A DNA stretch of 64,000 nucleotides from Lachnospiraceae bacterium UBA7205. GTDB taxonomy: Bacteria > Bacillota > Clostridia > Lachnospirales > Lachnospiraceae. How positions within the stretch are numbered: position 1 is the stretch's first letter; each line of letters begins with the position of its first letter. The notes beneath the pieces are model-generated. The model ran no database searches, was not told the origin of the DNA, and saw nothing but the letters and a program-made list of their open reading frames with translations. The position numbers and the translations under genes are program-made. Location: the NCBI GenBank assembly GCA_002490665.1, contig DKUL01000053.1:11937-75936 (forward strand), written 5' to 3'. Shown here piece by piece: positions 8,131 to 16,720 of this stretch.

Positions 8131-8694
8131 TTAAAATAGGCAGCCAGGGATAGCAATGCCGCTGATATATTTTCCGGTATTGGGAAGGATTACAGAATAG
8201 GCTGCATCAATGATAAACAGCAGGATAAACAAAAGACAGAGCACAGTGCGAAGACGGACTGTCATATGATGGTAGAGCTTGTTGAATACTGGCTGGAAAA
8301 GGCAGATGAGCAGAACGCCGCCTAGACCGAAGCAGACAGCGCTTGTAAGGCAGATATAGCCGTTCAGGTGCAGCAGGCGTCCGGTGTAATCCCACCAGCG
8401 GATGTTCCATTTCCATTCCAGCCATGCCCCCGCGATATATTCAAGAACCGTGCAGAGTACGGCAGAAAGGATAAAGACGCGGAACGGTTTTTTCCGCATC
8501 CTGTGAAGCAGCAAAAACAGTATGATGCTCCCGATGCCGTAAATGGGCAGATAGGGACCTTGATAAACTCCCCGGTTTACAAAAGTGCGGGCTGTTGCCA
8601 GATATAACAGTACTTCCCAGAGCCATCCGGCAAAAGCGGTGGTAAAAAATAGTAATGCATAATAGTCAAAGGGGCGTACAGCCGCTTTTTTCAT
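8131..8694 (-). CDS. Integral membrane protein, putative ABC-transporter type IV (CmpB-like) family
   Basis: The 187-residue protein has about five membrane helices and the family's hallmark near its start: FAGWLWEVLLYL, then FVNRGVYQGPYLPIYGIGS. A later conserved piece is WLEWKWNIRWWDYT. This matches the Pfam family named ABC-transporter type IV; despite the name, no transport has been shown and no ATPase is adjacent. AAGGAAG six bases before the ATG at 8694 favours this start over the in-frame ATG at 8739. Confidence 0.82.
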   Translation of the reverse strand: MKKAAVRPFDYYALLFFTTAFAGWLWEVLLYLATARTFVNRGVYQGPYLPIYGIGSIILFLLLHRMRKKPFRVFILSAVLCTVLEYIAGAWLEWKWNIRWWDYTGRLLHLNGYICLTSAVCFGLGGVLLICLFQPVFNKLYHHMTVRLRTVLCLLFILLFIIDAAYSVILPNTGKYISGIAIPGCLF

Positions 8695-8931
8695 GGTATT
8701 CTTCCTTGTTGTTTCTGATTTCACTTCATCGCGTCTCATATTGTTTAGTCTTTCTCGGATATGTGGTTCCTATTCAGGCAGGACTTGGCACATGCTGCTA
8801 ATTCTGGTTTTACATGCCACGTGAGAAAACGTATGGTTTTTTACCTGTTTCCGGAACGGAGTGAACAGGAATACGGTTATGATTTGTTCGTATGCGTGGC
8901 GTTATTTCGTATTTCCTTTTTATGTAAATTA

Positions 8932-8940
8932 TGATATAAT
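8932..8940 (+). promoter_or_regulatory. Extended -10 promoter of the phosphohexomutase gene
   Basis: TG at 8932-8933, one base, then TATAAT at 8935-8940. No good -35 hexamer lies upstream. The start codon is 95 bases further on. The rest of the gene-free stretch 8740-9034 shows nothing else I can support. Confidence 0.6.
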
Positions 8941-9034
8941 GAGGAAATGATGGGCAGCAGTCACAATTCTTTGCCTGGTGACGACGTTGCCAGACGGCAT
9001 ATATTGATATTTTATGACATAGGAGGAGAGAAGG

Positions 9035-10537
9035 ATGGCAGATATTAGGAAGCTTCAAAACGGAAGCGATATTCGCGGAATTGCCTGTGAGGGGGTTGCG
9101 GGAGAGAACGTGAACCTCACAGAGGAAGCAGGAAATCTGATAGGCGGCGGATTTGTCAGATGGCTTGCGGACAAGAAAGGAAAGAAAACGCAGGAGCTGC
9201 GAATCGGTATCGGCCATGATTCGCGCATTACCGCAGACAGTCTCTTTGCGGCGGCGGCAAAGGGAATTCTGGCAGCAGGCGCAAAGGTTTATGACTGCGG
9301 ACTGGTGTCGACGCCGTCCATGTTTATGACGACCGTGTTTGATGAATTTGCGTTTGACGGCGCGATTATGATTACGGCAAGCCATCTTCCCTTTAATAGA
9401 AATGGATATAAGTTTTTTGACAGGGATGGCGGACTGGAGCATGATGATATTACGAAGGTTCTTGAAACAGCGGCAGCGCTTGAAATAGCGGACGCGGATT
9501 TGTCTGTAGTGGAGAAAGTTGATTCCATTTCTGTATATTGTACATTTTTGCAGGAAAAGATAAAAAAGAGCATCCAGGCGCAGGATTACGATAAGCCGCT
9601 TGCAGGTCTGCACATTGTGGTCGATACAGGAAACGGTGCAGGCGGATTCTTCGTGGAGAAGGTGCTGAATCCCCTTGGCGCGGACACGTCGGGCAGCCAG
9701 TTCCTGGAGCCTGACGGACATTTTCCAAACCATATACCAAACCCGGAAAACAAAGAGGCTATGGAGGCGGTCAGGCAGGCAGTGCTTCAAAACAAGGCGG
9801 ACCTTGGCATAATATTTGACACGGATGTGGACAGGATGTCGGCAGTGCTTCCAAATGGGGACGAGGTGAACCGGGATGCCATTATTGCGATGATGACGGC
9901 GATTATCGCGGAGGACTATCCAGGTGGGACGATTGTGACGGATTCTGTAACGAGTGACAGACTGACACGGTTTATAGAAGGCATCGGCATGAAGCATCAC
10001 AGATATATGAGAGGTTACAAGAATGTCATCAATGAGTCCATGCGTCTCAATGATGAGGGCATTGTGTCGCCGCTTGCGATAGAAACCTCTGGCCACGGCG
10101 CCCTCAGCGAGAATTATTTCCTTGATGATGGCGCTTACATGGCGGTGAAGCTCCTGATAGCGCTCGCAAAGGCGGCAAAGGAGGGCAAAGCGCTCGCATC
10201 CTTTATCGAGAACATGGAAAAAGGCTTCGAGGAGAGAGAGTACCGTTTCAGGATACAGGGGGATGATTTTAAGGCATACGGCACGGAAGCGCTGAATACG
10301 TTTGAGGAGAGGGCGAAGGCGAAAGGATTTGATATTGCACCGAATTCTTACGAAGGTGTGCGTATTTCGTTTGACACGGAGGAAGTAAAGGGCTGGCTGC
10401 TGCTGCGCATGTCCCTTCATGACCCGCAGATGCCGCTCAATATAGAAGGCGCCAGGGAAGGAGACTGCGATAAGCTGTTTGATATCGTGACAGGACTTCT
10501 CGACGGATTCGACAGGCTGGTTATACCTGAAAAATAA
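9035..10537 (+). CDS. Phosphomannomutase/phosphoglucomutase family enzyme
   Basis: The 500-residue protein interconverts hexose 1- and 6-phosphates. The start DIRKLQNGSDIRG is typical; the catalytic phosphoserine loop is ITASHLPFNRNGYKFF; the metal-binding loop is FDTDVDRMS; the sugar-binding loop includes ETSGHGALSENYFLDDGAY. The C-terminal phosphate-binding domain has NSYEGVRISF. All four domains appear complete. AGGAGGAGA precedes the ATG and an extended -10 lies at 8932-8940. The substrate (glucose or mannose) cannot be decided. The sequence IEGAREGDCDKLFDIV near the end belongs to the usual last helix. Confidence 0.93.
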   Translation: MADIRKLQNGSDIRGIACEGVAGENVNLTEEAGNLIGGGFVRWLADKKGKKTQELRIGIGHDSRITADSLFAAAAKGILAAGAKVYDCGLVSTPSMFMTTVFDEFAFDGAIMITASHLPFNRNGYKFFDRDGGLEHDDITKVLETAAALEIADADLSVVEKVDSISVYCTFLQEKIKKSIQAQDYDKPLAGLHIVVDTGNGAGGFFVEKVLNPLGADTSGSQFLEPDGHFPNHIPNPENKEAMEAVRQAVLQNKADLGIIFDTDVDRMSAVLPNGDEVNRDAIIAMMTAIIAEDYPGGTIVTDSVTSDRLTRFIEGIGMKHHRYMRGYKNVINESMRLNDEGIVSPLAIETSGHGALSENYFLDDGAYMAVKLLIALAKAAKEGKALASFIENMEKGFEEREYRFRIQGDDFKAYGTEALNTFEERAKAKGFDIAPNSYEGVRISFDTEEVKGWLLLRMSLHDPQMPLNIEGAREGDCDKLFDIVTGLLDGFDRLVIPEK

Positions 10538-10578
10538 AACAAAACTGATGTTTCGCGTTTGGCAGAATGGAGATTGAG

Positions 10579-11160
10579 ATGAGAATAGGAATGGGATATG
10601 ATGTGCACCGCCTGGTCGAGGGGAGACCGCTTGTCATAGGCGGCGTGACGATACCATATGCGCTTGGGCTGCTGGGGCACTCTGATGCAGATGTGCTGCT
10701 GCATGCCATAGCGGATGCACTTTTGGGAGCTGCGGCACTTGGCGATATCGGAAAACACTTTCCGGATACGGATCCTGCATATAAGGGGATTTCTAGCCTG
10801 ATACTGCTTGAAAAAGTGGGAAAACTGCTGGAAGAAAATATGTTCTACATCGAAAATATTGACGCGACAATCATTGCACAGGCACCGAAAATGCGTCCGC
10901 ATATTGACCAGATGCGCGAAAACATTGCAAAAGCGCTGGGAGTGGATACGGAACAGGTGAACATAAAGGCAACGACAGAGGAAGGTCTTGGATTTACCGG
11001 CGAAGGAGCAGGGATATCATCACAGGCAGTGTGTCTTCTTACCAGCCCGAGAGAGATGGCGACGATGGAGGCGACAGCAGCAGACAGGCAGCAGGAGGGG
11101 GAACGCCCCTGCGACAGCTGTCCGGGATGTGCACATCTGCGTTCCGGGGAAAAAGAGTAG
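10579..11160 (+). CDS. ispF: 2-C-methyl-D-erythritol 2,4-cyclodiphosphate synthase with a cysteine-bearing tail
   Basis: IspF closes the cyclodiphosphate in the non-mevalonate isoprenoid pathway. The zinc ligands are in GYDVHRL and LGHSDADVLLHA; DIGKHFPDTD and ATTEEGLGFTGEGAGI complete the active site. The enzyme proper ends near residue 155. About 35 further residues follow, containing CDSCPGC, which is not part of normal IspF. Of 193 residues the tail is thus about one fifth. The in-frame ATG at 10567 lacks a ribosome-binding site; GGAG before 10579 supports this start. It is followed 13 bases later by a GNAT gene in the same direction. Confidence 0.95.
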   Translation: MRIGMGYDVHRLVEGRPLVIGGVTIPYALGLLGHSDADVLLHAIADALLGAAALGDIGKHFPDTDPAYKGISSLILLEKVGKLLEENMFYIENIDATIIAQAPKMRPHIDQMRENIAKALGVDTEQVNIKATTEEGLGFTGEGAGISSQAVCLLTSPREMATMEATAADRQQEGERPCDSCPGCAHLRSGEKE

Positions 11161-11173
11161 AGGGACACTGCAT

Positions 11174-12295
11174 ATGGAACAGGTAGTAGGGGAGCGGGAA
11201 ACGGAGCAACAGGTCAGGGGCAGAATAGAAACGGAATTTGACCTCACTGTTCTGCGCGATGCGTCAGCCCGGATTACGAAAAAAATGTGGGGTGATGAGG
11301 CACAGTCGGTGCTGCACCTTACGCCCTGCACCGCGGCGCTTCGCAAAAATCCCTTGGCTTTCCACACAAAACGAATGACAAGTATGGCAGATATCGTGCG
11401 TGTGGAAACAAATTTTATCAGTATGACATTTACGAAAGAAGCGTATCGTAATAGTGGATGTATGAGACGGCTGATGTCGGGTGCACTGGAATATCAGGAA
11501 CAGATGAACATACCTGTGTGCTTTGCGGATACGGACGAGGGAGACTTTTTTGAACACTTTGGATTTCATTATATTTATGACAGACCCCGGTATGGGCTGA
11601 ATGGGTGCGTGATATCGGAGGAGATGCTGGAAAAGGCTGCAAATGGCGGGGTGGTACTGCTGAATGGGCAGAATACCGTCTTGAAAGCAGCAGACAGCAG
11701 CAGCCTTCTAGCGCTGGGGCATTTTGTCAATGCGAACCTGTGCAGGCGCTATGGTTTTTTTGTCATCAGAACTGCGGCTTATTATGAACAGTTCAGAAAA
11801 GAACTGCAGGGCACTGGGGGAGACCTGTTTCTGATAGCGGAAAATGAACAGATAAAAGGGTACTTTGCATATACGAAAAGCGGGGGCGGCAGTATACGTG
11901 AAGCTGTTTTTGCAAGTCCGTCTGACAGGGAGCGCTATCTTCTGGAAAATGGGGATAAGAAGCCGGCCGTCATGGCAAGAATCATCAACCTGCCGGAGAT
12001 GCTGCGGCATATCTCGGGAAATGTCAAGACGACAATAGCCATCAGGCTTAGTGACCCTGTGCTTGCAAAAAATGACGGGGACTTCATATGGTATCTTGAC
12101 GAGGAAGGAAGCTATATGGAGCGTGTGGAGCAGACTGTTTCCACAAGACCGGAAGTAAGCGCGACGATAGGTGAATTTACGGCGTTTATTTTTGAATATA
12201 TAACATTGAAACAAAATGCGAAGTTTGATAATATATACCTAGCAGGTCCGGTGTGGATGAACGAAAGATATTATACTGGCGGTCGAAAAGACTGA
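11174..12295 (+). CDS. GNAT acetyltransferase with SCP2-like C-terminal domain (Eis-like)
   Basis: A 373-residue protein. The first 120 residues carry a GNAT-like core (SMTFTKEAYRNSGCMRRLM as the acetyl-CoA loop region, then FADTDEGDFFEHFGFHYIYD), the middle region looks like a second degenerate acetyltransferase fold, and residues 280-370 resemble the sterol-carrier-like domain (TTIAIRLSDPVLAKNDGDFI, then SATIGEFTAFIFEYI). This three-part build is that of Eis-type N-acetyltransferases, whose substrates vary. The frame stays open upstream, but the ATG at 11174 has GAGGG before it and falls after ispF. Probably co-transcribed with ispF. Confidence 0.8.
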   Translation: MEQVVGERETEQQVRGRIETEFDLTVLRDASARITKKMWGDEAQSVLHLTPCTAALRKNPLAFHTKRMTSMADIVRVETNFISMTFTKEAYRNSGCMRRLMSGALEYQEQMNIPVCFADTDEGDFFEHFGFHYIYDRPRYGLNGCVISEEMLEKAANGGVVLLNGQNTVLKAADSSSLLALGHFVNANLCRRYGFFVIRTAAYYEQFRKELQGTGGDLFLIAENEQIKGYFAYTKSGGGSIREAVFASPSDRERYLLENGDKKPAVMARIINLPEMLRHISGNVKTTIAIRLSDPVLAKNDGDFIWYLDEEGSYMERVEQTVSTRPEVSATIGEFTAFIFEYITLKQNAKFDNIYLAGPVWMNERYYTGGRKD

Positions 12296-12366
12296 CCGCT
12301 CAGTATCATGTGATACACACAGCCGCATAAGGAAATATGCCGCTTTGCGGCTGCGGCTGGCGCAAT

Positions 12367-12395
12367 ACTCACGGCAGATTTCATCTGTCGTGAGT
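12367..12395. promoter_or_regulatory. Perfect-loop hairpin directly upstream of deoD
   Basis: ACTCACGGCAGA pairs with TCTGTCGTGAGT (one G-T pair) around a 5-base loop. An A-run and then the deoD ribosome-binding site follow within 10-20 bases. It lacks a T-tract on the plus strand, so it is more likely a leader or mRNA-stabilising hairpin than a terminator. Confidence 0.45.
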
Positions 12396-12419
12396 AATAA
12401 AAAAAAGGAGGGATGCAGT

Positions 12420-13142
12420 ATGGCACTTGTTACGACACCACATATTAATGCAGATAAGGAGGCCTTTGGAAAGACGGTGCTGATGCCCGGTGACCCGCTC
12501 CGCTCGAAGTTTATCGCGGAGAATTTTCTTGAGAATGCCGTTCTTGTCAATAATATCAGGGGCATACAGGGATACACGGGAACGTATCAGGGGACAAAGG
12601 TAAGCGTCATGGCGAGTGGCATGGGGATGCCGACAATCGGGATTTATTCCTATGAGCTTTTCAACTTTTTTGATGTGGAGAATATAATAAGGATAGGATC
12701 GACAGGCGCAATGCAGGAGAAGGTAAAAGTGCGCGACATTGTCTTTGGCATGGGCGCATGTACCAATTCCAACTATGCAAGCCAGTACAATCTGGGCGGC
12801 ACATTTGCCCCGGTTGCAAGCTATCCGCTGCTCAAGGAGGCAATTGCACAGGCAGATAAGCTGGGGGCATCCTACCATGTGGGCAATATCCTTTCGTCAG
12901 ATACCTTTTATAATGATGACAAGTCGGCGAGCGAAGGATGGCAGAAAATGGGTGTTCTCTGTGTTGAGATGGAAGCGGCGGCACTGTACATGAACGCTGC
13001 GCGGTGCGGCAAAAATGCGCTTGCCATTCTCACCGTTTCCGACAGCCTGGTGACAGGGGAGGAGACGACAGCCGAGGAGCGCCAGAATTCTTTTACGCAG
13101 ATGATGGAAATTGCGCTGGGCACAGCAGTGCGCCTTGGATAA
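12420..13142 (+). CDS. deoD: Purine-nucleoside phosphorylase, DeoD type
   Basis: The 240-residue enzyme splits purine nucleosides with phosphate in salvage. The start TPHINADKEAFGKTVLMPGDPLR matches hexameric DeoD, here read in two parts: TPHINADKEAF and VLMPGDPLRSKFIAENFL. The phosphate site (IRIGSTGAM), the nucleoside-binding VEMEAAALY and the catalytic Asp in LTVSDSLVTGE are present. AAAGGAGGG is seven bases before the ATG. The gene sits between the ispF-GNAT pair and cysE, an insertion relative to the Bacillus order. Confidence 0.96.
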   Translation: MALVTTPHINADKEAFGKTVLMPGDPLRSKFIAENFLENAVLVNNIRGIQGYTGTYQGTKVSVMASGMGMPTIGIYSYELFNFFDVENIIRIGSTGAMQEKVKVRDIVFGMGACTNSNYASQYNLGGTFAPVASYPLLKEAIAQADKLGASYHVGNILSSDTFYNDDKSASEGWQKMGVLCVEMEAAALYMNAARCGKNALAILTVSDSLVTGEETTAEERQNSFTQMMEIALGTAVRLG

Positions 13143-13300
13143 AATATTTGGCAAATAAAAGATTGCAATTCACATGTGCGCCAATGATTATCAAAATATA
13201 AGTTATTGAGGTGTGAATTATAACAGATTTTGGCGCATGATTCCCACTACTTTGGCGTGGATGTGAAAAGTAACAATAAAAGTCTCAACGGAGGCACGAC

Positions 13301-13978
13301 ATGGGATTGATTAAGAATGTGAGAAATGAGATAAAAGTCATAAGGGAACGCGACCCGGCAATCCATTCCAATATGGAAGTGTTTTTGTATCCGAGCTTCA
13401 AGGTGATGCTTCATTACAGGGTGGCACACCGGCTGTACAAAAGCGGGCATTATTTCCTTGCCAGGTGGATTTCCCAGCGCGCTGCCAGAAAGACAGGCAT
13501 AGAAATACATCCCGGTGCCGAAATCGGAGAGAATTTTTTTATTGACCATGGAAACGGTGTGATTATTGGCGAGACGGCTGTGGTGGGCAGCAATGTCACG
13601 CTGTACCAGGGGGTGACCCTCGGGGGAACGGGAAAGGAACATGGAAAACGCCATCCGACAATCGGCGATAATGTCATGATCAGTGCAGGCGCCAAGATTA
13701 TTGGCTCGTTCAAGGTCGGAGAGAATTCCAAGATTGGCGCGGGAAGTGTCGTGATAGAGGAGGTTCCGCCAAACTGTACCGTCGTAGGTGTGCCGGGCAG
13801 GGTTGTGAAGCGCGATAACCAGAGGCTTGTGCGTGAGGATTTAAACCAGGTGGATCTTCCCGACCCGGTAAATGAGGATATCAGGAGTCTCAAGTATGCC
13901 AACAGTGAGATGACCAACCGCATACTGGAGCTGGAACAGCAGATAAAGCAGCTGAAGAAGGAACTCGGACAAAAATAA
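13301..13978 (+). CDS. cysE: Serine O-acetyltransferase
   Basis: The 225-residue enzyme makes O-acetylserine for cysteine synthesis. It has the short N-terminal helical domain (RERDPAIHSNMEVFLYPSFK) and a left-handed beta-helix of hexapeptide repeats with IDHGNGVIIGETAVVG and KRHPTIGDNVMISAGAK; the two histidines (DHG and KRHP) are the catalytic and substrate residues. A coiled-coil tail (ILELEQQIKQLKKEL) follows. GGAGG lies 7 bases upstream. It precedes cysS, an order shared with Bacillus, where cysteine supply and charging are linked. No T-box was seen in the 158-base leader. Confidence 0.95.
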   Translation: MGLIKNVRNEIKVIRERDPAIHSNMEVFLYPSFKVMLHYRVAHRLYKSGHYFLARWISQRAARKTGIEIHPGAEIGENFFIDHGNGVIIGETAVVGSNVTLYQGVTLGGTGKEHGKRHPTIGDNVMISAGAKIIGSFKVGENSKIGAGSVVIEEVPPNCTVVGVPGRVVKRDNQRLVREDLNQVDLPDPVNEDIRSLKYANSEMTNRILELEQQIKQLKKELGQK

Positions 13979-14063
13979 TGGGGGCTTAACGCCTTTCAAA
14001 CACTACGCTGTTTTATGAACTGCTGCGAAAGTAATACATACATTTTGGAGGTTTTGAGAGAAG

Positions 14064-15485
14064 ATGGAAAACAAATTGTCCTTTTATAATACATTGACAA
14101 GGAAGGTGGAGCCGTTTATTCCAAACGAGGACGGCAGGGTGGCGATGTACACCTGCGGACCGACCGTGTACCACTTTGCGCATATCGGTAATCTGAGAAG
14201 CTACATTATGGAGGATTTGCTGGAAAAAACGCTTCGCTATATCGGATATGACGTAAAGCGCGTGATGAATATAACGGATGTCGGGCACCTCTCCAGCGAT
14301 GCGGACACAGGTGAGGACAAAATGCTCAAGGGTGCAAAAAGAGAGCATAAGACAGTAATGGAGATTGCAAAGTTCTATACGGACGCATTCTTTCAGGACT
14401 GTGACAGGCTGAACATCAAAACGCCGGATGTGGTAGAACCAGCGACAAACTGCATTGCGGAATTCATCCATATGATCGCGGTACTGATGGAGAAGGGCTA
14501 TGCGTACGAGAGCGGCGGGAATATATACTTTGATACTTCAAGGCTCGGGGAATACTATGTGTTTTCAAGCCAGAGTGAGAAGGAACTCCTTGTCGGCGTG
14601 CGCGATGACGTTGACGAGGATGAGAACAAGAAAAATAAGAGTGATTTTGTGCTCTGGTTCACAAAGTCAAAGTTTGACGACCAGGAGTTAAAGTGGGACA
14701 GTCCGTGGGGGGTAGGTTATCCGGGCTGGCATATTGAGTGCTCCTGCATCAGCATGAAACATCTCGGGGAGTATATGGATATTCACTGCGGCGGTGTGGA
14801 TAACATTTTTCCGCATCACACCAATGAGATAGCACAGAGCGAGGCATATCTCGGACATAAGTGGTGTAATTACTGGTTCCATGTGCATCACCTGAATGAC
14901 AAGTCAGGCAAAATGAGCAAGTCCAACGGTGACTTCCTGACTGTTTCGCTGCTGGAATCAAAAGGGTATGATCCGATTGTGTACCGCCTGTTCTGCTTAC
15001 AGTCGCATTACCGTAAGCCGCTGGAATTCTCCTACGAAGTGCTCGATAATATGAGTGCCGCTTATGACAAGCTTGTCAGAAAAATCGGGACGCTTGACAG
15101 GACGGGGGATTTGGACCAGGCAAAATTTGATGCATACAGGGCAAAATTTGAGGCGGCGCTCTGTGATGACCTCAATTCTTCCATGGCGGTTACCGTGCTG
15201 TATGATATGCTGAAGGCGGACATGTCGGATGTGACGAAGTTTGCGCTGGCAGAGAGCTTCGACGAGGTGCTCTCACTGAACCTGACCACGGCACATGCGG
15301 CAAAGGAGGCAGATGGCGGCGTGGACGCGGAGCTGGAACAGTATGTGCTCGCAAAGATAGAGGAGAGAAAGGCGGCAAAGAAGGAGAAGGATTTTGCAAA
15401 AGCGGACGCAATCCGGAGCGAACTGATGGAGAAAGGTATTCTGCTGGAGGATACGCGCGAGGGTGTGAAATGGAAAAAGGCTTAG
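14064..15485 (+). CDS. cysS: Cysteinyl-tRNA synthetase
   Basis: The 473-residue class I synthetase charges tRNA-Cys. The HIGH motif appears as FAHIGNLR, preceded by the zinc cysteine in MYTCGPTVY; further zinc ligands lie in HIECSCISM and GGVDNIFPHHTNE; KMSKSNGDF is the KMSKS loop. The anticodon-binding C-terminal domain ends FAKADAIRSELMEKGILLEDT. GGAGG precedes the ATG by about 12 bases. The end overlaps mrnC by 16 bases, implying translational coupling. Confidence 0.97.
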   Translation: MENKLSFYNTLTRKVEPFIPNEDGRVAMYTCGPTVYHFAHIGNLRSYIMEDLLEKTLRYIGYDVKRVMNITDVGHLSSDADTGEDKMLKGAKREHKTVMEIAKFYTDAFFQDCDRLNIKTPDVVEPATNCIAEFIHMIAVLMEKGYAYESGGNIYFDTSRLGEYYVFSSQSEKELLVGVRDDVDEDENKKNKSDFVLWFTKSKFDDQELKWDSPWGVGYPGWHIECSCISMKHLGEYMDIHCGGVDNIFPHHTNEIAQSEAYLGHKWCNYWFHVHHLNDKSGKMSKSNGDFLTVSLLESKGYDPIVYRLFCLQSHYRKPLEFSYEVLDNMSAAYDKLVRKIGTLDRTGDLDQAKFDAYRAKFEAALCDDLNSSMAVTVLYDMLKADMSDVTKFALAESFDEVLSLNLTTAHAAKEADGGVDAELEQYVLAKIEERKAAKKEKDFAKADAIRSELMEKGILLEDTREGVKWKKA

Positions 15486-15919
15486 ACGGGCAGAGCCTGC
15501 TCTCGCTGATACGCGGGGAATTTGGCAGCGGGGATGTGGATATCAGGACGTACTCGCCGCTTACGCTGGCGTACATCGGGGATGCAGTGTTCGAGATGAT
15601 TGTGCGGACGCTTGTCGTGGAAAAGGGGCAGCGGGCAGCAAACGCACTGCACAGGCATACGACAAGGATTGTCTGTGCACAGATGCAGGCAAAGCTGGCA
15701 GATGCGGTATATGATAGCCTGACGGAGGAAGAACAGGATGTCTACAGGCGGGGAAAGAACACAAAAATTCATTCCTCGGCGAAAAATGCCAGCCTTGGTG
15801 ATTACCGGAAAGCAACGGGCTTTGAAGCGCTTTGCGGATATCTGTTCCTGAAAAACGATACTGTGCGGATCATGCAGATTGTCAGGCAGGCGTTTGAGGC
15901 GGCGCAGGTCGAATTATAA
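15470..15919 (+). CDS. mrnC: Mini-ribonuclease III
   Basis: The 149-residue protein is an RNase III catalytic domain without the double-stranded-RNA-binding domain. Key segments are SPLTLAYIGDAVFEMIVR (the catalytic signature with Asp) and EQDVYRRGKNTK, LGDYRKATGFEALCGYL, which holds the second acidic cluster. In Bacillus this enzyme matures 23S rRNA. It lies in the conserved cysS-mrnC-rlmB block and overlaps cysS by 16 bases. Confidence 0.94.
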   Translation: MEKGLDGQSLLSLIRGEFGSGDVDIRTYSPLTLAYIGDAVFEMIVRTLVVEKGQRAANALHRHTTRIVCAQMQAKLADAVYDSLTEEEQDVYRRGKNTKIHSSAKNASLGDYRKATGFEALCGYLFLKNDTVRIMQIVRQAFEAAQVEL

Positions 15920-15967
15920 AAATATGAAGCTGAAAGCGTAGGAAAGGACAGAGGTACTGCAATTGAC

Positions 15968-16708
15968 ATGAGATACGAAGAATTTGTGATAGAGGGCAGG
16001 AATGCCGTGACGGAGGCTTTTCGCGCAGGGAAGCCGATTGACAAGCTTTTCATACTGGATGGTGCGCAGGACGGGCCGATACAGACCATCAAAAGAGAAG
16101 CAAAAAAACATGACACCATGATAAAGTTTGTGCCAAAGGAACGGCTCGACCAGCTGAGTGAGACAGGGAAGCATCAGGGTGTCATCGCTTACATGGCAGC
16201 TTACGAATATGCAGATGTGGAAGATATTCTTGCGGCGGCGCGTGCCAGAAATGAGCCTCCGTTTATTATTCTGCTGGACAATATCGAAGATCCCCACAAT
16301 CTTGGGGCGATTATCAGGACAGCCAACCTTGCAGGGGCACATGGCGTCATTATCCCCAAAAACCGTGCGGTGGGACTGACTGCCGCTGTTGCAAGAACCT
16401 CTGCCGGGGCGCTCAATTACACGCCTGTTGCCAGGGTGACGAACCTTGGAAAGACAATGGACGAGCTCAAAAAACAGGGCTTATGGTTTGTCTGTGCGGA
16501 TATGGATGGAACGACCATGTATCAGCTTGACCTGAAAGGGCCGATTGGTCTTGTTATCGGCAGTGAGGGCGACGGTGTCGGGCGTCTTGTCAGGGAAAGG
16601 TGCGACTTTGTTGCATCCATTCCGATGAAGGGGGATATTGACTCGCTGAATGCTTCCGTTGCCGCAGGCGTGCTTGCATATGAAATTGTCAGGCAGAGAA
16701 TGATGTAG
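15968..16708 (+). CDS. rlmB: 23S rRNA (guanosine-2'-O-)-methyltransferase, TrmH family
   Basis: The 246-residue SPOUT enzyme transfers methyl from S-adenosylmethionine to a ribose of 23S rRNA (G2251 in the family's reference enzyme). The N-terminal substrate-binding domain (IEGRNAVTEAFRAGKPIDKL) is followed by the knotted methyltransferase fold: LLDNIEDPHNLGAIIRTA, VIGSEGDGVGRLVRERC and SIPMKGDIDSLNASVAAGV. It belongs to the cysS-mrnC-rlmB-sigH cluster. The yacP gene that follows it in Bacillus is missing here; sigH starts 12 bases later. Confidence 0.95.
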   Translation: MRYEEFVIEGRNAVTEAFRAGKPIDKLFILDGAQDGPIQTIKREAKKHDTMIKFVPKERLDQLSETGKHQGVIAYMAAYEYADVEDILAAARARNEPPFIILLDNIEDPHNLGAIIRTANLAGAHGVIIPKNRAVGLTAAVARTSAGALNYTPVARVTNLGKTMDELKKQGLWFVCADMDGTTMYQLDLKGPIGLVIGSEGDGVGRLVRERCDFVASIPMKGDIDSLNASVAAGVLAYEIVRQRMM

Positions 16709-16720
16709 GGATGGGTGCAT

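Noticed and set aside
8810..10420. A 536-codon open frame on the minus strand opposite the phosphohexomutase
   Set aside because: It is rich in Cys, His and Arg, has no ribosome-binding site or family motif, and lies antisense to a well-supported enzyme.
12367..12400. Rho-independent terminator after the GNAT gene
   Set aside because: The hairpin is followed by As, not Ts, on the coding strand.
13979..14063. T-box leader for cysS or cysE
   Set aside because: No GGTGG-type T-box sequence or terminator/antiterminator pair before either gene.
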